A stretch of 51,750 nt of DNA from Woodsholea maritima DSM 17123 (GTDB lineage Bacteria; Pseudomonadota; Alphaproteobacteria; Caulobacterales; Maricaulaceae), in NCBI RefSeq assembly GCF_000382325.1, contig NZ_KB908060.1:2501-54250 (forward strand), given 5' to 3'. The first letter of the stretch is position 1, and the number at the start of each line of letters is the position of its first letter. The notes below the pieces were generated by a model that saw only the letters and a program-made list of their open reading frames with translations, did no database searches and was not told where the DNA came from. Position numbers and translations under genes: made by a program. Positions 29,287 through 37,823 of this stretch are shown here, in pieces.

Positions 29287-30329
29287 CCGACGCGATCAAA
29301 AATCCGTTGTGCAGTCCCTGCATTTTCCCCTAGAGCGTTCACATTGATAGGCTCGCTCTCAAAATCGGCTATTTGTGCCAAAGAAGGGTTATCGTACTGG
29401 ACGGTTTCGATCACGGGAAACTCATTGGTCAGTTCTGCGAAGGCACGCTGAGACTTATCGCTCAAAAGGTATTGCAAAAAGATTTCCGCCGCTTCGCGGT
29501 GGGGGGCTCCGGCGGCCAGACCAGCGCCGGAAACATTGACATGGGTGTGCTCGGTCTCACTCGTCGGGAAGAACAGCGTCACAGCATCAGCCTGGGCTTT
29601 GACATCGCCGTCATTGGAGCGCGCCATGCGCAGGTAATAGTAATGGTTGACCAAGGCGAGATCGCATTGCCCGGCGGCAATGGCACTGATCTGATCGCTA
29701 TCGCCACCTTGCGGCGGGCGGGCAAAATTATGCACGACGCCATTGGCCCAGGCCTCAGCGGCCTCTTCGCCTTGTTTTTCAACCATCGCGGCCAGCAAGG
29801 ACTGGTTATAGACATTGTCAGACGAACGCATGCACACGCGGCCGCGATATTTCGGATCGGCTAAGTCTTCATAGCCATGAAGCTCGGACGGGTCGATGCG
29901 TTCAGCTGAATAGGCGATGACGCGCGCACGGGTGGCAAAGCCAAACCATTTGCCTTCAGGGTGTTTCAAGGTGGCGGGCACTTGATCAAGCGCACCATTC
30001 AGATCGCTCGCCTGGAAAAGACCGGCTTGTTCAGCGCGGTAAAGCCTGCCGGCATCCACCGTGATGACAACATCCGCAGGGCTGCGCAGGCCATCTTGCT
30101 TGACCCGCTCGATCAGCAGATCGCCATTGGCTTCAACCAGATTGATTTGAATGCCGGTTTCTTCGGTAAAGGCGGCATAGACCTGAGCATCTGATGAATA
30201 GTGGCGCGCGGAATACACATTAACCACGGCTTCGCCGACTTCCTGGTCCGATCGGGGCGCGCAGGCCGTCAAAATCGCGATCAAGCCGCAGGCAAGCGTG
30301 GTGCTGGTCAAAAGACGGGGAAGGGACAT
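29277..30329 (-). CDS. fbpA: ferric iron ABC transporter, substrate-binding lipoprotein
   Basis: A 350-residue periplasmic iron-binding protein. The ATG at 30329 is supported by CGGAG seven bases upstream; the frame extends back to 30470 but the signal starts here. A lipoprotein signal ends in ILTAC (Cys23), so it is anchored to the membrane. The family blocks VNVYSARHYSSDAQVYAAF and PADVVITVDAGRLYRAEQAGLF are clear; iron-ligand tyrosines lie in HYYYLRM near 215 in the binding cleft. First gene of fbpABC; a perfect palindrome at 30389-30405 upstream may be its operator. Confidence 0.92.
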   Translation of the reverse strand: MSLPRLLTSTTLACGLIAILTACAPRSDQEVGEAVVNVYSARHYSSDAQVYAAFTEETGIQINLVEANGDLLIERVKQDGLRSPADVVITVDAGRLYRAEQAGLFQASDLNGALDQVPATLKHPEGKWFGFATRARVIAYSAERIDPSELHGYEDLADPKYRGRVCMRSSDNVYNQSLLAAMVEKQGEEAAEAWANGVVHNFARPPQGGDSDQISAIAAGQCDLALVNHYYYLRMARSNDGDVKAQADAVTLFFPTSETEHTHVNVSGAGLAAGAPHREAAEIFLQYLLSDKSQRAFAELTNEFPVIETVQYDNPSLAQIADFESEPINVNALGENAGTAQRIFDRVGWP

Positions 30330-30388
30330 CACACACTCCGATCTCAGTTGAGGTTTTTCATCTCGATAGGATGAATGTCGTGCCACTT

Positions 30389-30405
30389 TTGCGAACCTTT
30401 CGCAA
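30389..30405. promoter_or_regulatory. perfect 17-bp palindrome in the fbpA/ada divergent region
   Basis: TTGCGAA-cct-TTCGCAA: seven-base perfect arms with a three-base spacer, 60 bases upstream of fbpA and 136 upstream of ada. The dyad resembles the size of operators for Fur/Irr-type iron regulators, but the regulator cannot be named from the sequence. A CCCAA...TTGGG hairpin (about 30420-30438) follows it. Confidence 0.5.
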
Positions 30406-30540
30406 GTCCTCCTCTGCGTCCCAACTGCGACAATTGGGTCTTTTGGGATCTCAAAGCGATTTGAGCGCAAGAACGCGGATGGCCTGCATAATGTTAGATG
30501 TCACTTTGGGCTATGGCTTTATGCTGAGAAGGAAGAAGCA

Positions 30541-31632
30541 ATGCGTGTCCCTGTGATGACCCAGCCTGCGAATGATCAAGATGCCTGGCCTGATGATGAG
30601 GCCCGCTGGGCCGCGGTTCGCGCGCGCGATGCGAACGCCGATGAGGTGTTCTGGTATGGCGTGATGACGACGGGGGTGTATTGCCGCCCGTCATGTGCGT
30701 CCCGTGGGGCGAAGCGTCAAAATGTCCAGTTTTTTGATAGCCGAGAGGCCGCGCGCGCGGCGGGGCTGCGCGCGTGTAAACGCTGCAAGCCCGATGGGGC
30801 CAGTCTGAAGGACATCCATCGCGCCAAAATTATTGAGGCTTGCCGCCTGATCGAGACGGCCGAGGAAGAGCCCAGTCTTGATGATCTGGCGCGTCATGTG
30901 GGGATCAGCGCCTATCATTTTCATCGCCTGTTCAAGGCCCATATGGGCATGACGGCGAAGGCCTATGCCAAGGCCAATCGCGCGCAAAGGGTGCGTGCGC
31001 GCTTAGCGAAGGCGCGCAGTGTGACCGAAGCGATTTATGATGCGGGCTATAACTCTGCCAGCCGGTTTTATGTCGATGCGGCCAGGGATTTAAGTGTAGC
31101 TCCCGCGCGGTTGAATAAAAAAGCCAAGGGCGAGGTGATCCGCTTTGGTTTGGGGCCGTGCTCGCTGGGGCATATTCTGGTCGCGGCCAGTGCGCGTGGG
31201 GTTTGCTCGATCCTGCTGGGCGATAGTCCAGAGCGTTTGATCGAAGACTTTCAGGCTGATTTCGCGGATGCGGAGCTGGTCGGGGGGGACGAAGAGTTCG
31301 AAGCCTGGATGGCGGCGATTATTGGCCATGTTGAAGATCCGCATCAGGGTCTGGACTTGCCGCTGGATATTCGCGGCACCGTGTTCCAGCAGCAGGTGTG
31401 GCAGGCGCTACGGACCATTCCGCCCGGTGAAACGGTCAGCTATTCGCAATTGGCGCAAAAACTGGGACAGCCCAAAGCCTCGCGCGCGGTGGCCAAGGCG
31501 TGTGCCACCAACCGCATTGCTGTTGCGATCCCGTGTCACCGCGTGGTGCGCCAGGATGGCTCGCTGTCGGGCTATCGCTGGGGCGTAGAGCGTAAAGAGG
31601 CCCTGTTGGCGCGTGAGGCGCTGGCCTCATGA
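30541..31632 (+). CDS. ada: Ada methyltransferase/transcription activator
   Basis: A 363-residue adaptive-response protein with all parts of E. coli Ada. The N-terminal zinc domain has Cys48, Cys52, Cys79 and Cys82 (GVYCRPSC, RACKRCKPD), where methyl phosphotriesters are accepted; an AraC-type helix-turn-helix follows (about 95-190). The C-terminal O6-methylguanine methyltransferase has the acceptor Cys332 (IPCHRVV). It repairs alkylated DNA and, once methylated, activates its own operon. AAGGA precedes the ATG. The stop overlaps the start of the dioxygenase gene by four bases (ATGA), so the two form one operon. Confidence 0.96.
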   Translation: MRVPVMTQPANDQDAWPDDEARWAAVRARDANADEVFWYGVMTTGVYCRPSCASRGAKRQNVQFFDSREAARAAGLRACKRCKPDGASLKDIHRAKIIEACRLIETAEEEPSLDDLARHVGISAYHFHRLFKAHMGMTAKAYAKANRAQRVRARLAKARSVTEAIYDAGYNSASRFYVDAARDLSVAPARLNKKAKGEVIRFGLGPCSLGHILVAASARGVCSILLGDSPERLIEDFQADFADAELVGGDEEFEAWMAAIIGHVEDPHQGLDLPLDIRGTVFQQQVWQALRTIPPGETVSYSQLAQKLGQPKASRAVAKACATNRIAVAIPCHRVVRQDGSLSGYRWGVERKEALLAREALAS

Positions 31633-32321
31633 GGCTGAACATTGAGGAGGGGCGCGTTGAGCGCGATCTCAACACGCTGGGTTGGCATCGCGCGAAAAAG
31701 GCCGTCACGCCCGCATTGTGTCAGGACCTCATTGCGCTCTATGCCCGCGAAGACCTATTTCGCAGCCGTGTTCATATGGCCCGTCATGGCTTTGGCGCGG
31801 GGGAGTATCAATATTTCGCCGATCCCTTGGTGAAGCCGCTTGGCCTGTGGCGCGCCCAGCTTTATGAGACTTTACGCCCTATCGCGCAAAACTGGCGCGC
31901 CATGCTGGGGGAGGCGGGTGAGTATCCCAGAACCCATGAGGATTATCTGGCCCTGTGTGCGAACGCGGGCCAGCTTCGCCCTACGCCCTTGATGCTGAAA
32001 TATGGTCCCGGCGATTATAACTGCCTGCACCAGGACCTCTATGGCGAGCATGTCTTCCCGATCCAGGCCGCATTGATGTTGAGCCAGAAGGGCGAAGACT
32101 ATGATGGGGGAGAGACGGTGCTCACCGAACAGCGCCCGCGCATGCAATCGCGCCCCCATGTCCTGACCCCTGATCAGGGCGATCTCCTGATCTTTCCCGT
32201 GCGTCATCGTCCCCATAAAGGCGCGCGCGGTTATTACCGGGTCAATGTCCGCCATGGGGTCAGCCAGCTGACGCGCGGCGCGCGCTATGTCCTGGGCCTG
32301 ATCCTGCACAATGCGCAGTAG
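31629..32321 (+). CDS. 2OG-Fe(II) dioxygenase linked to ada
   Basis: A 230-residue non-haem iron oxygenase. The iron triad is readable as His134 and Asp136 (LHQDLYG) and His209 (VRHGVS), with Arg219 (GARYVLG) for the 2-oxoglutarate carboxylate. The double-stranded beta-helix core spans about 115-228. It is not AlkB itself: the AlkB nucleotide-recognition lid sequence is not apparent and it more resembles the COG3826-type proteins. Because it is translationally coupled to ada, it probably removes alkyl damage or acts in the adaptive response, but the substrate is unproven. Confidence 0.85.
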   Translation: MRLNIEEGRVERDLNTLGWHRAKKAVTPALCQDLIALYAREDLFRSRVHMARHGFGAGEYQYFADPLVKPLGLWRAQLYETLRPIAQNWRAMLGEAGEYPRTHEDYLALCANAGQLRPTPLMLKYGPGDYNCLHQDLYGEHVFPIQAALMLSQKGEDYDGGETVLTEQRPRMQSRPHVLTPDQGDLLIFPVRHRPHKGARGYYRVNVRHGVSQLTRGARYVLGLILHNAQ

Positions 32322-32609
32322 AAGATGGCTTTACGCGCCTGACGCTCGACTGCCTTCGTGCCCTTTTGGGGCCATGGACGAATCGCAATGGGCGCAAAAT
32401 CGAGAAAGTGGATAACAATTGAGGGGTCGCGAGACTGTCCCTACCGCATAACGATGAATAATCCTGCCGCCGCAGACCACATTTTGGTGATCTATTGTCC
32501 GACTTTGTCCGTGCAAACATTCCATTGTTCAAACTTTTCAGTTTGTATTCGTCCGAACAAAATGCAGTGCCACGTCTCGTGTGATGCGCTTCATGCCTAG
32601 TTTGAGGCG

Positions 32610-32789
32610 ATGACCTGTTCGATTCGGGGGATATGTGCAGCAGGTATGATGAACGCTGTGGATCTGGCCCATTGGCATGAGGATATGCGAGGGATTGTCG
32701 CGGCGATGTTTGATAATCCCAATATTGAGCGCATTCATGTGCGCTCTGCACAGTCAGGGAGCTATCTTACTGAAATTACCTATAAATAA
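32610..32789 (+). CDS. possible small protein (59 residues), unrecognised
   Basis: Frame from ATG 32610 (weak GAGG two bases upstream) or from ATG 32646. The part from 32646 reads like a soluble mixed alpha/beta peptide (MMNAVDLAHWHEDMRGIVA..., then NPNIERIHVRSAQSG), with good reading-frame codon use and an amphipathic helix. It could be a real small gene or the remnant of a larger one. No family is recognised. Confidence 0.35.
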   Translation: MTCSIRGICAAGMMNAVDLAHWHEDMRGIVAAMFDNPNIERIHVRSAQSGSYLTEITYK

Positions 32790-32799
32790 GGCTCAACTG

Positions 32800-33090
32800 C
32801 AAAAGGTCGCTGCCCAACTGCAGCGTGTGCATGAATCAGTCACATTCTCTTGATAGGGTTGTCATGTCGCGAAGGTGCATTGATGTGCGTAGTCACGCCG
32901 CTCTGCTGGAGGGCAGAGTGCGAGATAAAGCCTCAGGCGCTAAACGTGGTTGAAAGCGTTTAATAGACGCGCCATAGTCGAAGGGCGCGCTGAGTACGCG
33001 AAACAGTATGTGCAGTCAAGCCTGTTCTTTCGATGAAGGCAGGTATGAAATTTTGCATAGCTGCCTTGCTCGATTTTTTTAAAAAAATCG
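32800..33090 (+). ncRNA. candidate structured non-coding RNA
   Basis: A run of hairpins lies here with no gene: CTGCA...TGCAG (about 32808-32832), CTCTGC-tggag-GGCAGAG (about 32919-32937), CGCGCC...GGCGCG (about 32968-32990), and GGCAGgTATG...CATAgCTGCC (33038-33065), nine pairs with one mismatch. The last is followed after eight bases by seven T, like a terminator. The start of the transcript is unknown. No known RNA family (6S, SRP, tmRNA, RNase P) is identified. Proposed, not demonstrated. Confidence 0.3.
33071..33090. terminator. 20-bp perfect palindrome, terminator-like
   Basis: CGATTTTTTT (33071-33080) followed directly by AAAAAAATCG (33081-33090) reads the same on both strands. Together with the preceding stem at 33038-33065 it gives a stem plus T-run on the plus strand. 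It could instead be a protein-binding site or bent-DNA element. Confidence 0.4.
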
Positions 33091-33233
33091 TGGCGTCATA
33101 CTTTCGTCATCATAAAAATTGATATATATAGACATCACAGCTTGAGTCCGTGTAGGACGAGCGCCGATTTCCTCTTTGATGAAAGCTATGGCGCGCCCGA
33201 TGGAAGGTGCGCGCTCAGTGGAGTAGTTAGACT

Positions 33234-33455
33234 ATGGCAGCAAATGATCTATGCACCCCTGAAGGGGCGCGTCGCCTGAAACAACGTATTGAAGCTTACT
33301 GGAAAGAGCGTGGCTACGACGTCAATATTGACCTCGTAGAAGCTGGCTTCATGCCCGCTATGCGCTCAGCACGCTGCGACGTGCGCTCCAACATGGTCAA
33401 TGGCTTCCCACGTCCCGCCAATGACCGCAATTCAAGCGAGCGTCGCTCCGCTTAA
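33234..33455 (+). CDS. small conserved hypothetical protein
   Basis: A 73-residue protein. The core CTPEGARRLKQRIEAYW, KERGYDVNIDLVEAGF and SARCDVRSNMVNGFP resembles short hypothetical proteins seen in Alphaproteobacteria; I recall the pattern but cannot name a function. A helix (about 10-26) and a strand (about 30-40) are expected, with a basic tail. GGAG lies eleven bases before the ATG. It converges with the phosphatase gene at 33462, only six bases away. Confidence 0.65.
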   Translation: MAANDLCTPEGARRLKQRIEAYWKERGYDVNIDLVEAGFMPAMRSARCDVRSNMVNGFPRPANDRNSSERRSA

Positions 33456-33461
33456 TTGGCG

Positions 33462-34154
33462 TTATAAATCCGCCTGTGTTGACCACACCTCCAGGAGGAG
33501 GTTTTCAATCTCAGCGTGATGATCAAAAAGCCGGTCGGCACCCAGTGTGTCGACCGGCTTTTCGCTATAGCCCTTGGTGTAGAGCAGGCAGGGGATTTTA
33601 GCGTTTTGCGCCGCGCGTGCATCGGGTTCCGCATCCCCAATCATGGCGCTATAGGCGCGCATCTGCCCACCAAAGGCGGCGTGAATATGCAAGGCGTCGG
33701 GCTTTTTGGCGGGAGCTTCTTCGGGGCCAATGATCCGATCAAAAAAGTGGGTCATATCCAGCGCTTCGATCAGCTGACGTGCCAGGCGGGTCGGCTTATT
33801 GGTGCACACGCACAGCGCTGCGCCTTGCGCTTTCAACGATGTCAGGGTCTCAAGAACACCCTCAAAGGGATGGCTATGCGCAGCAATGTCATCGCTATAA
33901 TGATCCATAAACAAGGGCAGTAGGGCTTCGATCTGATCTTCGCTATAGGTGTGATCGCAATGGTTCAGGGCATTGCGGATCATGTGCCGGCTGCCTTGGC
34001 CCACCATTTCGGCAATGACCTCCAAGGGGACGGGGCCTAAGCCTAAAGGGGCGAGGGTCAGATTGAGCGCGCGTAAGAGATCTGGCGCGGTATTGACCAA
34101 AGTGCCATCTAAATCCCAGGCGATTTGGGCATTTGCAAAAATTGTTTTCGACAT
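33462..34154 (-). CDS. gph: HAD-family phosphoglycolate phosphatase-like enzyme
   Basis: A 230-residue HAD hydrolase. The nucleophile motif is WDLDGTLVNT (Asp14, acid-base Asp16), motif II is the Thr in CTNKPT, the Lys is in PAKKPD and motif IV is GDAEPDARAA. The helical cap between motifs I and II is of the Gph type, so 2-phosphoglycolate clearance is the best guess; other small phosphates are possible. GGAGGGG lies six bases before the ATG at 34154, which is preferred over the frame start at 34199. Divergent from glmU with 103 bases between. Confidence 0.88.
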   Translation of the reverse strand: MSKTIFANAQIAWDLDGTLVNTAPDLLRALNLTLAPLGLGPVPLEVIAEMVGQGSRHMIRNALNHCDHTYSEDQIEALLPLFMDHYSDDIAAHSHPFEGVLETLTSLKAQGAALCVCTNKPTRLARQLIEALDMTHFFDRIIGPEEAPAKKPDALHIHAAFGGQMRAYSAMIGDAEPDARAAQNAKIPCLLYTKGYSEKPVDTLGADRLFDHHAEIENLLLEVWSTQADL

Positions 34155-34257
34155 GTCATCCCCTCCATCTGCGGTCATAAGGCTCGCATCTCTAAGCACT
34201 TTACGCTATAGCGCCCTCTATTCGCCTTCGCACCTTATAAAAATATGGGGACGCATC

Positions 34258-35613
34258 ATGACCCGCTCTCGCGCCGCGCTCATCATGGCTGCAGGTTTTG
34301 GCACACGCATGAAATCTACGCTTGCCAAACCGCTTCACAAGGTCGGGGGGCTTTCCATGCTCGACTGGGCTTTGGACCTAGCCGATGCGGTCAAAGCCCA
34401 CGACAAAGTCGTGATCTGGGGTGCCCATTCCCCGGCGGTGAAAGAGGCGGCTGAAGCGCGCGGCGCGCGTGCAGCCCTTCAAGATCCTCCTCAAGGCACG
34501 GGTCATGCGGTGCAATGCGCGCAGAGTGCCCTTCAAGACTTTGACGGAAATCTGATTGTTTTATGTGGGGATACGCCGCTGATTCAGGCCGAAACCATTG
34601 AAGCGGTGTTTCAAAAGCTGGAAGAAGGCACGGACATCGTCGCAGTTGGCTTTGAGCCGGATGAACCGGGCTCCTACGGGCGGTTGATCGTCGCTGAAAA
34701 TGGAACTTTAGAAGCGATTGTTGAGGCCAAGGATGCCAGCCCGGCGCAATTGGCGGTGCGTCTGTGCAATGCCGGATTGATTGCCGGTTCGGCCAAGCTG
34801 GTCTTTGAGTTGTTAAGCCATGTGACGAATGACAATGCCAAGGGTGAATATTACCTGACAGATGTCGTGGGTTTAGCCCGTCAAGCGGGCAAGTCCTGCG
34901 CTGTGGTGACAGCTCCGGCGGAAGATATTCTGGGCGTTAATTCGCGCCGCGATTTGGCGCAGGCTGAGGCGGCTTTTCAAGTTCGCATGCGAAATAAAAT
35001 GATGGATGCGGGCGTGACCCTGATGGATCCGGCCTCGACATTCTTCTCTTATGACACTGAAGTCGCAAATGATGTTGTGGTTGAACCGCATGTTGTCTTT
35101 GGCCCAGGGGTCAAGATTGGTACCGGCACAACGATTAAAGCCTTCTCGCATGTGGAAGGCGCTGTGATCGGTCAGAACGCCGACATCGGCCCCTATGCGC
35201 GCTTGCGTCCGGGGACCAAGCTGGACGACGGCGTCAAGATCGGCAATTTCGTTGAGACCAAAAAAGCCGCAGTCGGGAAGGGGGCAAAAGTCAATCATCT
35301 TTCCTATATCGGTGATGCAGAGATTGGCGCGAAGGCCAATATCGGCGCAGGCACAATTACCTGTAACTATGATGGCTTTGACAAGCACAAGACCATTATC
35401 GGGGAAGGCGCTTTCATCGGCTCCAACTCCGCTTTGGTGGCACCGGTGACCATTGGGGCTGGGGCCTTTACGGGCTCTGGCGCGGTGATCACCAAGGATG
35501 TGCCTGAGGATGCGCTGGCGCTGGCGCGCGCGCACCAAGAGGTGAAGACCGGCTGGGCTGTGCGCTTTCGTGCAGCCAAGGCGGCGCGTAAAGAGAAAAA
35601 ACCGACCGAATAA
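34258..35613 (+). CDS. glmU: bifunctional GlmU (GlcN-1-P acetyltransferase / GlcNAc-1-P uridyltransferase)
   Basis: A 451-residue enzyme making UDP-GlcNAc for peptidoglycan and lipopolysaccharide. The N-terminal pyrophosphorylase has MAAGFGTRMKS...KPLHKVGG (about 9-30) and GDTPL near 102; a left-handed beta-helix with NxxGxG-type hexapeptides follows (about 250-430), including FVETKKAAVG, VNHLSYIGD and ITCNYDGFDKHKT, which carry the acetyltransferase sites. The ATG at 34258 (GGGG seven bases upstream) matches the family; the frame runs back to 33973 inside the opposite gene and is not used. First gene of a long plus-strand run. Confidence 0.96.
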   Translation: MTRSRAALIMAAGFGTRMKSTLAKPLHKVGGLSMLDWALDLADAVKAHDKVVIWGAHSPAVKEAAEARGARAALQDPPQGTGHAVQCAQSALQDFDGNLIVLCGDTPLIQAETIEAVFQKLEEGTDIVAVGFEPDEPGSYGRLIVAENGTLEAIVEAKDASPAQLAVRLCNAGLIAGSAKLVFELLSHVTNDNAKGEYYLTDVVGLARQAGKSCAVVTAPAEDILGVNSRRDLAQAEAAFQVRMRNKMMDAGVTLMDPASTFFSYDTEVANDVVVEPHVVFGPGVKIGTGTTIKAFSHVEGAVIGQNADIGPYARLRPGTKLDDGVKIGNFVETKKAAVGKGAKVNHLSYIGDAEIGAKANIGAGTITCNYDGFDKHKTIIGEGAFIGSNSALVAPVTIGAGAFTGSGAVITKDVPEDALALARAHQEVKTGWAVRFRAAKAARKEKKPTE

Positions 35614-35621
35614 GGATTAGC

Positions 35622-37091
35622 ATGATGGACCTGAAATCGCGTTTGAACGATCCCACCCTTTTTAAAACCGATAGCTATATCAAGGGCGAATGGGTGGGGG
35701 CGCAAACGCGGTTTCAGGTGATCAATCCGGCCAATATGGCCCCCTTGGCCGAGGTCGCCGATATCGAGGCCGAGGGCGCGCACAAGGCGGTGAAGGCGGC
35801 CCATCAGGCCTTTCAAAGCTGGAAAAAAGTCAGTCCCTTCGAGCGTGAAGTCTTGATCCAGCGCTGGCATGATTTGATCCTTGAGAACAAAGACGATCTT
35901 GCCACGCTGTTGACCAGTGAAATGGGTAAGCCCTTTGAAGAGGCCAAGGGCGAGATTGATTATGGTGCGGGCTTTGTCACCTGGTCCGCGCAGGAAGCCA
36001 AACGCCTGTATGGCGAGACGATCCCGGTGCAACGCGCCGGTACGCGCGGCTGGACCATCCGCCAACCCGTTGGCGTTGTAGGGTGTATTACGCCTTGGAA
36101 TTTTCCCGCTGCGATGATCACGCGTAAATGCGCCCCGGCCCTGGCGGCGGGGTGTACGATTGTGATAAAGCCCGCCGAAGATACCCCGCTGACCGCTTTG
36201 GCGCTGGCGGAGCTGGCGGACCGGGCGGGCTTCCCGCCGGGCGTTTTCAACATGATCACCGGTGAGGCTAAAGAGATTGGCCCGGTTTTAACCGGCTCAG
36301 ATGACGTGGCGATGATTGGTTTCACCGGGTCTACCGAGGTTGGTAAGTTGTTGATGGAACAGGCCGCCAAGGGCGTCAAACGGGTCGCGTTGGAGCTGGG
36401 CGGCAATGCGCCCTTCATCATTATGGATGATGCCGATTTGGATAAGGCCGTCGCTGGCGTCATCCATTCAAAATTTCGCGCCGGGGGCCAGACCTGCGTC
36501 TGTGCCAATCGCATTATCGTCCAGGAGGGCGTGGCCGATGCCTTCCTCGCCAAGCTGAAACCTGCCATCGAGGCGGTCAAGGTCGGTGATGGCTTTGATC
36601 GGGACGTTAAAATCGGCCCTGTGATCCATCTTGAAGCCTTAGAGCGGATTGAAGATCTGGTGCGCGATGCTCAAGACCATGGTGGCACCGTGTTAAGCGG
36701 TGGGCATTCCCTGCGTGCGCGCTTGGGCGGGGCGTTTTTTGAGCCGACCTTGATTGAAGGGGCTTCATCGGCCTCAAAGATCTGGAATAGCGAGATTTTT
36801 GGCCCCGTCGCCTCGGTCTATCGTGCCAAGGATGAAGCGGACATTCTCGCCATGGCCAATAACACACCTTATGGACTAGCCGCTTACGTGTATACGCGCG
36901 ATATTGGCCGCGTTTATCGCCTCAGTGAAGGCCTTGATTATGGCATGGTCGCGGTCAATGCGCCCTCCGTTGGCTCTCCGGCGACGCCTTTTGGCGGGGT
37001 CAAGCAGTCCGGTATCGGGCGCGAAGGCGGTAAATGGGGCGTGGAAGAATTTACGAACTTGAAGTTCGTCCTGTTAGGAGATGTTGAGTAA
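35622..37091 (+). CDS. gabD: NAD(P)-dependent succinate-semialdehyde dehydrogenase
   Basis: A 489-residue aldehyde dehydrogenase. Catalytic residues are Asn160 (TPWNFP), Lys183 (VIKPAEDTP), Glu258 (LELGGNAPF) and nucleophile Cys292. The GGQTCVCANR block around it is close to E. coli GabD, which favours succinate semialdehyde over other aldehydes. It would convert succinate semialdehyde to succinate. Eight bases after glmU, AAGGA before the ATG; the stop overlaps the rpiA start by one base (TAATG). Confidence 0.92.
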   Translation: MMDLKSRLNDPTLFKTDSYIKGEWVGAQTRFQVINPANMAPLAEVADIEAEGAHKAVKAAHQAFQSWKKVSPFEREVLIQRWHDLILENKDDLATLLTSEMGKPFEEAKGEIDYGAGFVTWSAQEAKRLYGETIPVQRAGTRGWTIRQPVGVVGCITPWNFPAAMITRKCAPALAAGCTIVIKPAEDTPLTALALAELADRAGFPPGVFNMITGEAKEIGPVLTGSDDVAMIGFTGSTEVGKLLMEQAAKGVKRVALELGGNAPFIIMDDADLDKAVAGVIHSKFRAGGQTCVCANRIIVQEGVADAFLAKLKPAIEAVKVGDGFDRDVKIGPVIHLEALERIEDLVRDAQDHGGTVLSGGHSLRARLGGAFFEPTLIEGASSASKIWNSEIFGPVASVYRAKDEADILAMANNTPYGLAAYVYTRDIGRVYRLSEGLDYGMVAVNAPSVGSPATPFGGVKQSGIGREGGKWGVEEFTNLKFVLLGDVE

Positions 37092-37798
37092 TGTCCAGCG
37101 CAGCAGAACAAAAAACCAATGCCGCCAAAGCGGCGCTCACCTATGTCGAAGATGGCATGACGGTGGGGCTGGGCTCTGGGTCGACGGCGGCGATTTTCGT
37201 GCGCCTGTTGGCCGAACGCATCCAGAAAGAGGGCCTGAATATTCAAGGTATTCCGACCTCAAAAGCGACCGAGCAAATCGCCCTCGATCATAAAGTGCCC
37301 CTGATGCCAATTGAACACGCCAGCAAGATCGATGTCACGATTGATGGCGCGGATGAGGTGGATGGCCGCTTTCGCTTGATCAAGGGCGGCGGGGCGTGCC
37401 TGCTCCGCGAGAAGATTATCGCGGCGGCTTCAGATTTGATGGTCGTGGTGATTGATGAGACCAAGTTGGTGGGTCGTTTGGGGCAGTTCCCTTTACCGGT
37501 CGAGGTTGATCCCTTCGGCTTTACCATTACCGCGAAGAAGATTTTTGAAGCCTTGCGCAAGACCGGTGTCGCCAAGCCCGAGGTGGAGCTGCGCTGTCTC
37601 GCGGACGGGCGCGAGCCTTTGATAACCGATGGCGGCAATTACATCCTCGATTGTGCCTGTGGGGAGATCCCGGACCCTGAGGCTTCGGCCAATGCTCTGG
37701 CCAATATCGCCGGGGTCGTGGATCATGGCCTTTTCATCGACTTGGCCCGTGTCGTGATTGTCGGTGAGGACAAGGGTGCCCGGGTGATGGAATTATAA
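37091..37798 (+). CDS. rpiA: ribose-5-phosphate isomerase A
   Basis: A 235-residue enzyme of the non-oxidative pentose phosphate pathway, interconverting ribose-5-P and ribulose-5-P. Family motifs: VGLGSGSTA (24-32), ATEQIA, the active site DGADEVD (with Asp84-type residues) and the KGGGACLLREKI block holding the catalytic Glu and Lys. Length is normal for RpiA (about 220-235). Starts one base inside the gabD stop, so co-translated. Confidence 0.96.
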   Translation: MSSAAEQKTNAAKAALTYVEDGMTVGLGSGSTAAIFVRLLAERIQKEGLNIQGIPTSKATEQIALDHKVPLMPIEHASKIDVTIDGADEVDGRFRLIKGGGACLLREKIIAAASDLMVVVIDETKLVGRLGQFPLPVEVDPFGFTITAKKIFEALRKTGVAKPEVELRCLADGREPLITDGGNYILDCACGEIPDPEASANALANIAGVVDHGLFIDLARVVIVGEDKGARVMEL

Positions 37799-37823
37799 TT
37801 TAGAATTTTGAGGGGAGGGGGCT

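Larger units (their letters stand above)
32322..33233. other. gene-poor stretch between the dioxygenase and a small conserved gene
   Basis: About 900 bases with no long credible gene. From 32322 to 32610 nothing is recognised; long minus-strand and short plus-strand frames have non-protein-like composition. At 32610-32789 a small frame is possible (listed separately). From about 32800 to 33090 several hairpins and a terminator-like element suggest an RNA (listed separately). From 33090 to 33233 an AT-rich TATATATA-containing promoter-like region leads into the gene at 33234. Confidence 0.5.

Noticed and set aside
32358-32600. 80-residue plus-strand frame after the dioxygenase
   Set aside because: Cys-rich random-looking sequence, no ribosome site, no family.
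32613-32640. GTTCGATTC resembling a tRNA T-loop
   Set aside because: The flanking bases cannot form the T-arm and no acceptor or anticodon stems fit.
32260-32751. 163-residue minus-strand frame in the gene-poor stretch
   Set aside because: Overlaps the dioxygenase end and the small frame at 32610; composition is Ser/Arg/His-rich without any hydrophobic core.
33973-34257. N-terminal extension of the GlmU frame
   Set aside because: Lies antisense within the gph gene and is not part of the GlmU family; the ATG at 34258 fits homologues.
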